From positions 124,001-188,000 of the forward strand of contig CAVRNI010000061.1 of NCBI GenBank assembly GCA_963722415.1: 64,000 nucleotides of DNA. The letters run 5' to 3'. The position numbers and the translations under genes are program-made. Below the pieces are notes generated by a model that saw nothing but the letters and a program-made list of their open reading frames with translations, was not told where the DNA came from and ran no database searches. The stretch comes from JALOLG01 sp963722415 (GTDB lineage Bacteria; Actinomycetota; Acidimicrobiia; Acidimicrobiales; Ilumatobacteraceae). How positions within the stretch are numbered: the stretch's first letter is position 1; each line of letters opens with the position of its first letter. Below, in pieces: positions 9,355-17,272 of the stretch.

Positions 9355-9860
9355 CGGTCGACCCCCGTGGAGAGGAGCTCCTCGACGAGGCAGGCGGCGT
9401 GGGCGCGCACGGCGACGTCCTCGAGATACGCGAGGTCGCTCTCCGGGACACGAACCACACCGACTGACACGCCGAGGGCAGCATCGCATCTCACCGACAC
9501 GTCGATCCGATCGGACGGGATCGGCACCTCACATTCGGCGAGCACACGTTGCACCGCGTAGGGACACAGCGTGGTCGCGAACAGGCACTCGCGACCCTGC
9601 TCGCCGCGCCTGCGGTAGACACCGCCTCCGACGGACGAGAGCGAACCGGCGAACGCGATCGAGGTCACCTGGTCGGTCCAGCGATCGTCTGGTGTCGCGA
9701 TCGCGGCACCGACGAGCGATCGGAGCGAGCACGGATCGAGGTCGGCGCCGGCCCCGAACGACACGGACAGGACGGTGCCGTCGACATAGGTGATCGAGAG
9801 CGCGGCGTCGGAGACCGCGTGCACCAGCGCCGCGGCGAGGCGGACGTGCTCGAGCTCCAT
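9351..9860 (-). CDS. Unknown protein of the iron/heme operon
   Basis: About 169 residues starting MELEHVRLAAALVHAVSDA; the start at 9860 overlaps the upstream stop (TGATG) and the stop overlaps the HugZ-like start (ATGA). It has no signal peptide and no membrane helix, so it is probably cytoplasmic. It contains scattered Cys residues (DPCSLRSL, GRECLFATTLCPYAV, DVSVRCDAA, AHAACLVEE). I do not recognise the family. Tight coupling on both sides implies equimolar production with the heme-degrading enzyme, so a heme carrier, regulator or oxygenase partner is conceivable, but this is inference from position only. Confidence 0.75.
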   Translation of the reverse strand: MELEHVRLAAALVHAVSDAALSITYVDGTVLSVSFGAGADLDPCSLRSLVGAAIATPDDRWTDQVTSIAFAGSLSSVGGGVYRRRGEQGRECLFATTLCPYAVQRVLAECEVPIPSDRIDVSVRCDAALGVSVGVVRVPESDLAYLEDVAVRAHAACLVEELLSTGVDR

Positions 9861-11302
9861 CACGGGCACGGTGTCCTGGCGGAGGCCATGAACGAACAGA
9901 ACTCGTCGCGGGTGACGGTCCACGTGTCACCGGCGCGCACGAGCGTGCCAGTGAGGTCGGAGTACGCAGGGTTTCCGCCGAACAGCACGTCGTAGGTGAC
10001 GGTGGCGGTGTCGCCCTCGACGACGACGGCGCTGACGTCCATGGTGATGCCGCCCATGCCGTCGCCGGCCGCGGTGTACGCCTCGATCGTCGACGCCAGG
10101 TCGGCGACATCGGGAAGGAACTCGGCCTTGGCGTCGGCGTCCGTCGCCGAGTCGAACACCGTCTCATAGGCGAGCGCGGCCGCCGCCTGATCGTCGTCGA
10201 GCTCGCCCGCCGCGGGTGCTCCGGCGTCGACACCAGGGCCGATGTCCTGATCGGGCACGGCTGTCGCCGGATCGCCGTCGACCGCCGCCGCCAGCTTCGG
10301 CACGAGTGCGTCGAGCAGGTACGGGATGCTGAGCGGGCTCGAGAACGAGAACGCACCCGACAGCTCGAAGTCGGCGAACACCTCGCGACCCTCCGTCGCG
10401 AACGCCAGCGAGTCCCGCAACGGAAGATCGAGGATGGCGTCGAGGGCGAGGTCGTCGCCGACGATCCACACGACCGTGTCGAGGTCGAGCAGCTCCAACT
10501 CCTCGGCGCTGAACGACGCGAAGAAGCTGTCGCCGGCGATCTCGTCGAACTGCGGAGGGATGACGAACCCGAGATCGGCGAGCAGCCGGCTGCGCACGTC
10601 CGACGACGTGTAGGCGCCGGGTGAACCCTCGAACGTGAACGCGACCGCACTCGTGGCGCCCTCGAACTCGGGGTGCTCGGCGCGGATCGACGCATACCGG
10701 TCCTCGATCGACGTGACGAGATCCTCGGCGAGCTCCGCCTTGCCCACCGCGCGCCCGACGATGCGGGTCTGCTCCTGCCACGGCGTCCCGTAGTCGACGA
10801 ACTCGCTCGGCTGGGCGATCGTCGGGGCGATCGCCGACAGGAGGTCGTACTCCGACTGGGTCATGCCCGAGTAGATGCCGACGATCAGGTCGGGTTCGAG
10901 CGCCGCCACCGCCTCGACGTTGAGCTCGGCGCCGTTCGGGCTGAGCAGCTCTGGCTGCGCGTCGCCGAGCTCGTCCTGCGCCCACGGCCACGTGCCGAAC
11001 GGCTGCTCGCCGTACCAATCGCGGATGCCGATCGGTGTGACCCCGAGGGCGAGCAACGCGTCCTGGTCGTTGAAGCCGACCGAGACGACGCGCGTCGGCT
11101 CGGCGTCGATCGTCGTCGACCCGTACTTGTGCTCGATCGTCACCGGGAACGCGGCATCACTGTCGGCGACTGGCGAGCCGGCGGTCGTGACGTCCGCTGG
11201 TTCGGTTCCGGCGGCGGTGCTCGAATCGTCGTCACCACCGCAGGCGCCAGCGAGCAAGGCGGCAGCGGCGAGCGCGACGAATGGGCGGGCGGGATGGCGC
11301 AT
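9860..11302 (-). CDS. Iron-siderophore-type ABC substrate-binding lipoprotein with extra C-terminal domain
   Basis: 480 residues. The lipoprotein signal ends AAALLAGACGGDDD. Residues 50-330 are a FecB/FepB-type (class III) binding domain: VTIEHKYGSTTIDAEPTRVV, the usual ALEPDLIVG segment, and a second lobe ending near YLLDALVPKLAAAV. The last 120 residues or so, after an acidic linker, form a separate domain (YETVFDSATDADAKAEFL ... DTWTVTRDEFCSFM), resembling secreted NTF2/MTB12-like modules that often follow actinobacterial lipoprotein signals. Such a fusion is not usual for this transporter family. No permease or ATPase gene is adjacent. Start 11302 follows AGGAGA and lies 3 nt after the upstream stop. 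Confidence 0.85.
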   Translation of the reverse strand: MRHPARPFVALAAAALLAGACGGDDDSSTAAGTEPADVTTAGSPVADSDAAFPVTIEHKYGSTTIDAEPTRVVSVGFNDQDALLALGVTPIGIRDWYGEQPFGTWPWAQDELGDAQPELLSPNGAELNVEAVAALEPDLIVGIYSGMTQSEYDLLSAIAPTIAQPSEFVDYGTPWQEQTRIVGRAVGKAELAEDLVTSIEDRYASIRAEHPEFEGATSAVAFTFEGSPGAYTSSDVRSRLLADLGFVIPPQFDEIAGDSFFASFSAEELELLDLDTVVWIVGDDLALDAILDLPLRDSLAFATEGREVFADFELSGAFSFSSPLSIPYLLDALVPKLAAAVDGDPATAVPDQDIGPGVDAGAPAAGELDDDQAAAALAYETVFDSATDADAKAEFLPDVADLASTIEAYTAAGDGMGGITMDVSAVVVEGDTATVTYDVLFGGNPAYSDLTGTLVRAGDTWTVTRDEFCSFMASARTPCP

Positions 11303-11305
11303 CGG

Positions 11306-12286
11306 TCATTCTCCTGATGTCGGGGTCGATTGGGACGGCGGTTCGGAACCGGTGCCGGGATGCAGTTCGCCGACCAGCTCAGCGAGCAGCATCCCGGCTC
11401 TCGGCCCCCCGCCGAAGAGGTACTGGTCGGGGTGCGCGATCACCCGCGCCGCCGCGCCGGCCGGTGTCTGGGCGATGCCGGGAATCGCCAGCAGACCGTC
11501 CAGGCCACCGACCGACTCGAGGCCCGTGGTCGAGACCAGGAACACGTCGGGCGCCGCTCGGAGCACGCTCTCGGCGGTGAGTGGTGCGTTGTCGACGACT
11601 CCGAGCTCGGTGCCGACGTCGGTCGCGCCGGCCGCCTCGATCACCCAATCCAGCCCGCTGTTCTTGCCGAACACGTATTGCACCGCTTCGCCGCGGAGGT
11701 AGAGGGCCATGACGCGCGGCCGGTCGCCGGCGGCGGCGGCCGCGGCACCCATCTCGCTCGCCGTGTCGATCTCGGCTTGGACGTCGCGGGCCAGCGCCTC
11801 GCCGCGTTCGGTGACGCCGAGCGCCTCGGCGACCTGACGGATCTTCGTGGCCGGACCGCTGGCGTCACTCGGTCGATCGATCATCACCAGCGGGTATCCG
11901 AGGAGGCGCAGTTGGTCGAGCGTTTCGGGAGGTCCCGCCAGGTCGGTCGCGAGCAGGACGGTCGGTTCGAAGGCGGCGATCGGTTCGGCCGACAGCGCCC
12001 GCTGGTAGCCGATCTCCGGCAGTGCATCGGCTTCGGGCGGGAACGTGGCGGAGAGATCGGTCGCGACGACGCGATCGCCGAGCCCGAGCGCGAACACGAC
12101 CTCCGCCAAGTCGCCGTCGAGCGGGATGATGCGGTCGATCGACTCGACCGTGACGACATCGCCGTTGGCGTCGGCGAACGTGACGGGCAGGCGCGGCTCG
12201 GCACCCGCTCTCGAGGAAGGCGTGCCCGTTGTGTCAGCAGCACCGACACCGCCACACGCTGGGCCGAACGTGACCAGGAGCGCCAC
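11306..12286 (-). CDS. Hemin/cobalamin-type ABC substrate-binding lipoprotein (HmuT-like)
   Basis: The mature part contains VTFADANGDVVTVESIDRII, PLDGDLAEVVFALGLGDRVV, FEPTVLLATD and PRVMALYLRGEAVQYVFG, which is the pattern of HmuT/BtuF class III binding proteins for hemin or cobalamin. The open frame runs to 12487 but would overlap the divergent dehydratase gene. I chose GTG at 12286, which gives a short hydrophobic leader ending in a lipobox-like TFGPAC. This also places a perfect palindrome 25 nt upstream. First gene of the iron/heme operon; its ABC permease and ATPase must be encoded elsewhere. Confidence 0.8.
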   Translation of the reverse strand: MALLVTFGPACGGVGAADTTGTPSSRAGAEPRLPVTFADANGDVVTVESIDRIIPLDGDLAEVVFALGLGDRVVATDLSATFPPEADALPEIGYQRALSAEPIAAFEPTVLLATDLAGPPETLDQLRLLGYPLVMIDRPSDASGPATKIRQVAEALGVTERGEALARDVQAEIDTASEMGAAAAAAGDRPRVMALYLRGEAVQYVFGKNSGLDWVIEAAGATDVGTELGVVDNAPLTAESVLRAAPDVFLVSTTGLESVGGLDGLLAIPGIAQTPAGAAARVIAHPDQYLFGGGPRAGMLLAELVGELHPGTGSEPPSQSTPTSGE

Positions 12287-12310
12287 CCCGCACGTCCTGA
12301 TCCCGATTAT

Positions 12311-12326
12311 GTTAGGAATACCTAAC
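12311..12326. promoter_or_regulatory. Putative iron-responsive operator (DtxR/IdeR-like palindrome)
   Basis: On the minus strand GTTAGG-TATT-CCTAAC is a perfect 6-4-6 inverted repeat, in an AT-rich patch 25 nt upstream of the chosen HmuT-like start. The half-sites TTAGG/CCTAA are those of actinobacterial DtxR/IdeR iron boxes, although the centre does not match the 19-bp consensus. It is well placed to switch the whole 7.4-12.3 kb operon. Confidence 0.65.
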
Positions 12327-12413
12327 AGATTCGAGTAGGTGTCGTCAATGCGACCCACGACTGGCAGGAACTGGTCGGTGTCCAGTGCGGGGACGGGGAT
12401 ACCGTCCCCTGTC

Positions 12414-13349
12414 ATGACCGACGCCGGCGTCACGCCCGACGATGTGGAGCGGGCCAGCCGACGCATCGAAGGCCTGGTGCGCCGCACGCCGGTGATCGAT
12501 CACGGCGACCTCGTGCTCAAGCTGGAGCTGCTCCAGCACGCCGGTTCGTTCAAGCCCCGCGGTGCCGCGAACCGCGTGCTGGCCGAACGTGACCGGGCCG
12601 GCCAACTACCGCCGGCGGGACTGGTCACCGCCAGTGGCGGCAATCACGGTGCGGCCGTGGCGTACGTGTCGCAGGCACTCGGGATCGGCGCCGAGGTGTT
12701 CGTGCCTTCGATGTCACCGCAGATCAAGCACGCCAACGTCGCCCGCTTCGGGGCGACGGTGCGGGTGGTCGACGGTTACTACGACGAGGCGCAGGTCGCG
12801 GCCGACGTCCGCCAGGCCGAGTCCGGTGCGCTGATGGTGCACCCGTTCGACCACGCCGATACGGTCGCCGGGCAGGGAACGATGGCGCGCGAGCTCGAGG
12901 ATCAGATCGGCGGCTTCGACACGATCGTCGTCGCCACCGGTGGTGGAGGGTTCGTCGCCGGACAGGCGGCGTGGTTGCGCGACCGGGCGCGAGTGGTGAG
13001 CGTCGAGCCCGAGCTCTCGCAGTCGCTGCGCGCCGCGCTGCAAGCCGGTCGACCGGTCGACGTCGGCGTGAGCGGTCTCGGGAGCGACTCGATGGGCGCC
13101 AAGCGCGTCGGCGCCGCGCCGTGGGTGATGATCCGCCAGTTCGTCGACGAAGCGGTCGTGGTCAGCGAGGACGACCTCCGCGCCGCGCAGCGCGAGCTCT
13201 GGCAGCAGTTCCGGCTCGTCGCCGAGCCGGGTGGCGCGGCGGCGCTCGCCGCGATCCGGTCAGGTGCGTACCGACCGTCGTCGGACGAGCGCGTCGTCGT
13301 GGTGGTCTGCGGATCGAACTGCGACCCCGCCGACGTCTCCGGTCCGTGA
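12414..13349 (+). CDS. Threonine/serine dehydratase-like PLP enzyme
   Basis: 311 residues of a fold-type II PLP enzyme: the Schiff-base lysine is in GSFKPRGAANR, the substrate loop is TASGGNHGAAVAY, and the PLP phosphate loop is ATGGGGFVAG. It has no C-terminal ACT regulatory domain, so it matches the catabolic or serine/threonine dehydratase (or racemase-like) group rather than biosynthetic IlvA. The ATG at 12414 is the first reasonable start; the frame is open upstream but overlaps the divergent promoter. It converges with adenosine deaminase, 5 nt apart. Confidence 0.88.
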   Translation: MTDAGVTPDDVERASRRIEGLVRRTPVIDHGDLVLKLELLQHAGSFKPRGAANRVLAERDRAGQLPPAGLVTASGGNHGAAVAYVSQALGIGAEVFVPSMSPQIKHANVARFGATVRVVDGYYDEAQVAADVRQAESGALMVHPFDHADTVAGQGTMARELEDQIGGFDTIVVATGGGGFVAGQAAWLRDRARVVSVEPELSQSLRAALQAGRPVDVGVSGLGSDSMGAKRVGAAPWVMIRQFVDEAVVVSEDDLRAAQRELWQQFRLVAEPGGAAALAAIRSGAYRPSSDERVVVVVCGSNCDPADVSGP

Positions 13350-13354
13350 CCGGA

Positions 13355-14429
13355 TCACGCTCCGAAGTGTGATCCGTCGGGCGCGAGCGCGCTCGCCGCG
13401 GCGTTGATGTTCGAGCGGAGCACCGCCTTGTCGGTCTCGTCGAGCCAGCATGCTTCGACGCCGTCGAGCGCGATCGCCACCATGTCGTCCCAGCCCCATC
13501 CGAACGCGGCGGCGACAGAGCGGTACTCGATCCCGAGATCGAGATCGGAAAGGGCTGGGTCGTCGGTGTTCAGGGTGGCGAGCAGCCCGCTCGCTCGCAG
13601 CTGCGGGTACACGTGGTCCTCGAGCCGCTCGAAGACGTTGGCGATCCGGACGTTGGAGTTGGGGCACACCGTCAGCGGAACTCGCATCGCGGCCACCCGC
13701 GCGACGAGCTCCGGATCGCCGAGGATCGAGAAGCCGTGGTCGATGCGATCGACGCCGAGCACGTCGATCGCCGCCGCGACGGCGGTGGCCGGCGAGTTCT
13801 CACCCTGGTGTGCCGTGAGCCGGAAGCCGGCCGCACGAGCCGCTTCGTAGGCGGGGAGGTAGGTCACCGGATCGACGCCGAGCTCGGTCGAGTCCATCCC
13901 GACGCCGATCACCCGCTCGATGCCGGTGGCCCGTGAGCGGCGCAGCTCGGCCAGGCGCTGCGACCAGCTCCAGACCTGCCGCCGGACCGAAGGCGCGATC
14001 CATGTCGGCGATCAGCCGGCACGTCACGCCGGTCTCCGACTCGGCCGCCGCGAACCCCTCGTCGAGACCGGCCACGATGTCGGCCAGATCCTGGCCGCCG
14101 GCGAGGTGCCGGGCAGGCGTGAAGAACGACTCCCGGTGGACCAAACCGTGGACGGCGCCGTCGATCACACTCTCGTAGGCCAGACGCGCCCAGTCGTCGC
14201 GGGTCATCAGCGTCGACTGCACGAGCCAGAACACGCGGAGGAACCCGTCGAGCGAGTCGTACTGGTACAGCTCGGTCGGATCGGCGGTCGGCAACTCGAT
14301 GCCGTGGCGGGTCGCCAACTCCACGAGCGTGGCGGGACGCATCGTCCCCTCGACATGACAGTGCAACTCCACCTTCGGCAACCGTTCCAGCGCCTCCGCC
14401 AGTGTCACCACGGTCGGAGCATTGCACAC
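13355..14429 (-). CDS. add: Adenosine deaminase (frameshifted near 13940)
   Basis: Two frames make one metal-dependent deaminase. The first has KVELHCHVEGTMRP, the first zinc-binding HxH, and reads on to GPAAGLELV. The second starts around VIGVGMDSTELG and carries TAHQGEN (third zinc His and catalytic Glu), RIDHGFS (catalytic His region) and LNTDDPALS (zinc Asp). Together about 357 residues, a normal ADA length. Converts adenosine to inosine in purine salvage. The start is GTG at 14429. Specificity for adenosine rather than adenine or modified nucleosides cannot be fixed by eye. Confidence 0.87.
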
Positions 14430-14432
14430 CCC

Positions 14433-14456
14433 GTCAGTTGGTATCGGCGGGTGCCG
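14433..14456 (+). repeat. Direct repeat copy 1 flanking the potassium channel gene
   Basis: A 24-bp segment beginning GTCAGTTGGTATCG recurs at 15270-15293 with 21 of 24 bases identical. The pair brackets the channel gene exactly, with the left copy ending next to the channel stop. Meaning unknown; a past insertion or duplication is possible. Confidence 0.45.
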
Positions 14457-15205
14457 TCACTCGGACGGCTCGGCGATTCGGCCGTCCTCTGTGACACGAG
14501 CCTCGCCCTCGACGCGCACCAAGAACTCAGCGATCTTCGCGGTGACGACGGCGAACGCGTGATGCCGACGACCATCGTGACGACGGCGATCAGCCGACCG
14601 GTAGCAGTTACCGGAAACACGTCGCCGTAACCCACCGTCGTGATCGTCGTAGACGACCACCACAGTGCGTCGCCGAACGTGTCGATCGGCTTACCTTCGC
14701 CGACGTCCTCGACAACGGTGAACGCTGCCGCTGATGTCAACCACGTGAGTGCGGCGAGGCTGAGCGCGAACGTCGCAGCACGACGACGGATCACCTCGCG
14801 ACCCTCGCGGGCTGTTACGCCGCCGATCGTGATCACACGGAACACGACAGCGATAGCCCGAAACGCTCGGGCTCCACGAAGCACGCGGAGCACACCGAAC
14901 GCGGCGAGCGCAGGAAGCAGCGCGAGCGCTTGCGCGACGACGATCATGAGCGACGTCCACTCGTGACGCACGAACGCTCGCCGGTTCGACGCCAGCGCGA
15001 GCTCGACGAAGTAGTCGATCGCGAAGCCGACGAGTACGACGACGTTCACGACGTCGAGCATCACCCGGTCCGACCACGTCAGGTCGTCACGGGCGAGCTC
15101 GAGCAGGAGGAACGGCAGCGACCCGATCGCGAGTACGAGCAGCGGACCATCAGTTGCACGTCGCCAACGAACCAGACCAGGCGTTTCGTAGCCCTGATCT
15201 GTCAT
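14457..15205 (-). CDS. Voltage-gated-type potassium channel (frameshifted near 14570)
   Basis: A six-helix channel of about 249 residues. N-terminal helices include LLVLAIGSLPFLLLEL and a voltage-sensor-like helix with spaced arginines (FGVLRVLRGARAFRAIAVVFR, given here in part as LRVLRGARAFR). The pore helix and selectivity filter read WWSSTTITTVGYGD. After the last helix the frame must shift by one base near 14570 to reach AFAVVTAKIAEFLVRVEGEA and a stop at 14457. Without the shift the frame runs into the deaminase start. The start at 15205 has TACGAT 9 nt upstream, indicating a leaderless transcript. Confidence 0.88.
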
Positions 15206-15269
15206 CGATCAGCGATCGTACTTTCGGCCAGTGGTCGCATCCGGGGACCACAACGTTGGTCTGATCCGC

Positions 15270-15293
15270 GTCAGTTGGTATCGCTGGGTGCGG
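15270..15293 (+). repeat. Direct repeat copy 2 flanking the potassium channel gene
   Basis: Second copy of the 24-bp repeat (21/24 identical to 14433-14456). It covers the last codons and stop of the DUF222/HNH gene remnant, so the shared sequence at the other end of the channel gene may be a copied HNH tail. Confidence 0.45.
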
Positions 15294-15524
15294 GTGGGCG
15301 TGGTGGGTTGAAGGTGACCCAGTGCATCTGGAGTCGTTCACCCAAAGGGTGTTGGTAGCGGCCGGTGGGTTGGGGTGGTGGCCCGGTTGGTGGTCGAGGA
15401 ACCGCAGCGGGGTGCATGACCCGGCCAAGACTGTCGGTGAAGGTCAGTCCGTGCGGGTCATCGGCGTTGCCGGTGATCCCGAGCCGGCCTCGGTGATGCA
15501 GGCGGTGATGACGCGGACACAAAC
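15271..15524 (-). pseudogene. 3' part of a DUF222/HNH endonuclease gene cut by an IS element
   Basis: Reading from the IS edge, this frame encodes LCPRHHRLHHRGRLGITGN, which is the end of an HNH nuclease domain (last zinc/active-site His residues), followed by a Pro-rich tail ending PAPSDTN and a stop at 15271. It continues exactly the protein broken off at 17273 (TWNLACL): removing the IS and one AAAC copy gives NLACLCPRHHRLHH in frame. These DUF222/13E12-type genes are common repeated genes in actinobacteria. Confidence 0.85.
15521..15524 (+). repeat. Target-site duplication, left copy (AAAC)
   Basis: AAAC lies directly outside the left IS end and again at 17273-17276 outside the right end. 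The uninterrupted HNH gene would have it once, as shown by the continuous reading frame when one copy is removed. Confidence 0.8.
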
Positions 15525-15540
15525 GAGGCTGTCGCACGAA
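15525..15540 (+). repeat. IS left terminal inverted repeat
   Basis: GAGGCTGTCGCACGAA; matches the complement of the right end in all 16 positions. The transposase ATG is 46 nt further in. Confidence 0.88.
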
Positions 15541-15586
15541 TCCCGACTATCCCACCCGCGTTTGGGTTTGCGGGCGACGATGGGTC

Positions 15587-17201
15587 ATGGCCGTGAACGT
15601 TCGTGGAGGGGATCGCGAGCAGCTGTTTCTGATGCCGCCGTCGGTGACCGATTGGCTGCCTGAGGACCATCTGGTGTGGTTCGTGCTTGATGTAGTCGTC
15701 GAGCTGGATCTGGCGGCGTTCTACGCGGAGTTCCGGGTCGACGGGCGCGGCGGCGCGGTGTATGACCCGGCGATGATGCTCGGCGTTCTGGTGTACGCGT
15801 ATTGCACTGGGGAGCGTTCGTCGCGGCGGATCGAGCGGCGTCTCGTTGACGATGTTGCGTATCGGGTGCTGGCCGCCAATCAGCGACCTGATCACGCCAC
15901 GCTGGCCCGGTTCCGGCGCCGTCACCAGGCCGCGATCGCGGGGTTGTTCGGGCAGGTGTTGGCGTTGTGCGTGAAGGCCGGTCTGGTCGACACCGGTCTG
16001 GTCGCGATCGACGGCACCAAGCTCGGGGCGGACGCTTCGTTCTTCGCCAACCGCAACCGCGAGCAGCTCGCCGAGGAGATCCTGGCTGAGGCCGAAGCCG
16101 TCGACGCTGCCGAGGACAACCTGTTCGGTGATCGACGCGGTGACGAGTTGCCGGCGGAGTGGTCCGGCGGGCGGGGCCGGCGCGAGCGGATTCGTGCGGC
16201 GTTGGACGAACTCGATCGACAGACCGCCCGCGATTACGACACCCGGATGGCCGAGCGTGCCGCCAAGGAGGCCGCGACGGGCCGCAAGACGACTGGCCCG
16301 AAGCCGTCGGCGGACGCGGCGCGACGGGCGGCGCCGCGGCGGGCGAACACGACCGACCCGCACTCGCGGATCATCGCCCACGCCTCCAAGGGTGTGCTGC
16401 AGGGCTACAACGCCCAGGCAGCAGCCACCGCCAGCCAGATCGTGGTCGCGGCCGAGGTGACAGCCACGACCAACGACCAGCCGCACTTCGTGCCGATCGC
16501 CACTGCCGTGATCGAGAACCTCGCCGACGCCGGCGCCGCCACAGCGGTTGGCGCGTTGGTTGCCGACGCGGGCTACTGGACCGCCGCCAACGGCACCACC
16601 GACATCGCCGGGGCGAACGTGTTGATCGCCACCAAGAAGTCGTCGTGGCGGCGCGCCGCCAAGCCCGACGACGACAAGCTCGCCGTGTTGGCCAAGGTCA
16701 ACCGAGGCGAGATCTCCCAACGCAAGGCCGGCGAGATGCTCGGCGTGTCCTACACGTGGGTGCGCGACATGACCAAGCGCTACTTCGGTCGTGACGGGCA
16801 ACGCCTCACCGACCGCGCCGAACCTGAACCCGACGAGTGGATCCCGGTGATCGAACGCGTCGCTCGCGGGGAGATCTCCAGACGCGCCGCAAGCGACGAA
16901 CTCTGTGTCTCGGACAACCGGGTCAACTCGATGCTCGCCCACCTCCGCGGACAAGCCACCGAGCCATCGATCGCCCGCGCCGCGATGGACTCCAAGCTCG
17001 CCGAGCCCGACAACGCCGATCTCTACAAGAAGCGAAGCCAGACCATCGAACCGGTCTTCGGGAACATCAAGGCGAACCTCGGGTATCGCAGATTCACCGT
17101 CGAGATTCACCGTCCGCGGGATGCCCGCTGTCAGCAGCGAATGGCGGCTGATCTGCACAGCCCACAATCTCCTCAAACTCCGCAACACCCGGCTCGCCTG
17201 A
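15587..17201 (+). CDS. IS1182-family DDE transposase (C-terminus frameshifted by a 13-bp duplication)
   Basis: Starts MAVNVRGGDREQLFLMPPS and has the N-terminal domain typical of IS1182 (DWLPEDHLVWFVLD, YCTGERSSRRIERR). DDE residues are visible in LVAIDGTKLG (D), LVADAGYW (D) and TIEPVFGNIK (E). Between the second D and the E are two HTH-like repeats, RGEISQRKAGEMLGVSYTWV (about residue 372) and RGEISRRAASDELCVSDNRV (about residue 427). Just after the catalytic Glu, at 17093-17118, a 13-bp tandem duplication (ATTCACCGTC twice) shifts frame. The original end RGMPAVSSEWRLICTAHNLL is read in the next frame, with a stop at 17201. As written, the protein would run past the IS edge to 17338. Confidence 0.9.
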
Positions 17202-17256
17202 CCGGCATCCGCCGCCACGCCAGCAAGCAGAACTATGCGGCCAAGCGCTCCATAGG

Positions 17257-17272
17257 TTCGTGCGACAGCCTC
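17257..17272 (-). repeat. IS right terminal inverted repeat
   Basis: TTCGTGCGACAGCCTC, the exact complement of the left end. It is followed by the AAAC copy at 17273-17276. Confidence 0.88.

Larger units (their letters stand above)
15525..17272 (+). mobile_element. IS1182-family insertion sequence (1748 bp)
   Basis: The element is bounded by perfect 16-bp terminal inverted repeats, GAGGCTGTCGCACGAA at 15525-15540 and its complement at 17257-17272, flanked by a 4-bp AAAC duplication. It carries one transposase gene. It lies inside a DUF222/HNH gene, which identifies both edges to the base. No passenger gene is present. Confidence 0.92.

Noticed and set aside
14581..14640. GTTACC-like half-site inside the potassium channel gene
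   Set aside because: Single half-site within coding sequence, lacking the N4-GGTAAC partner.
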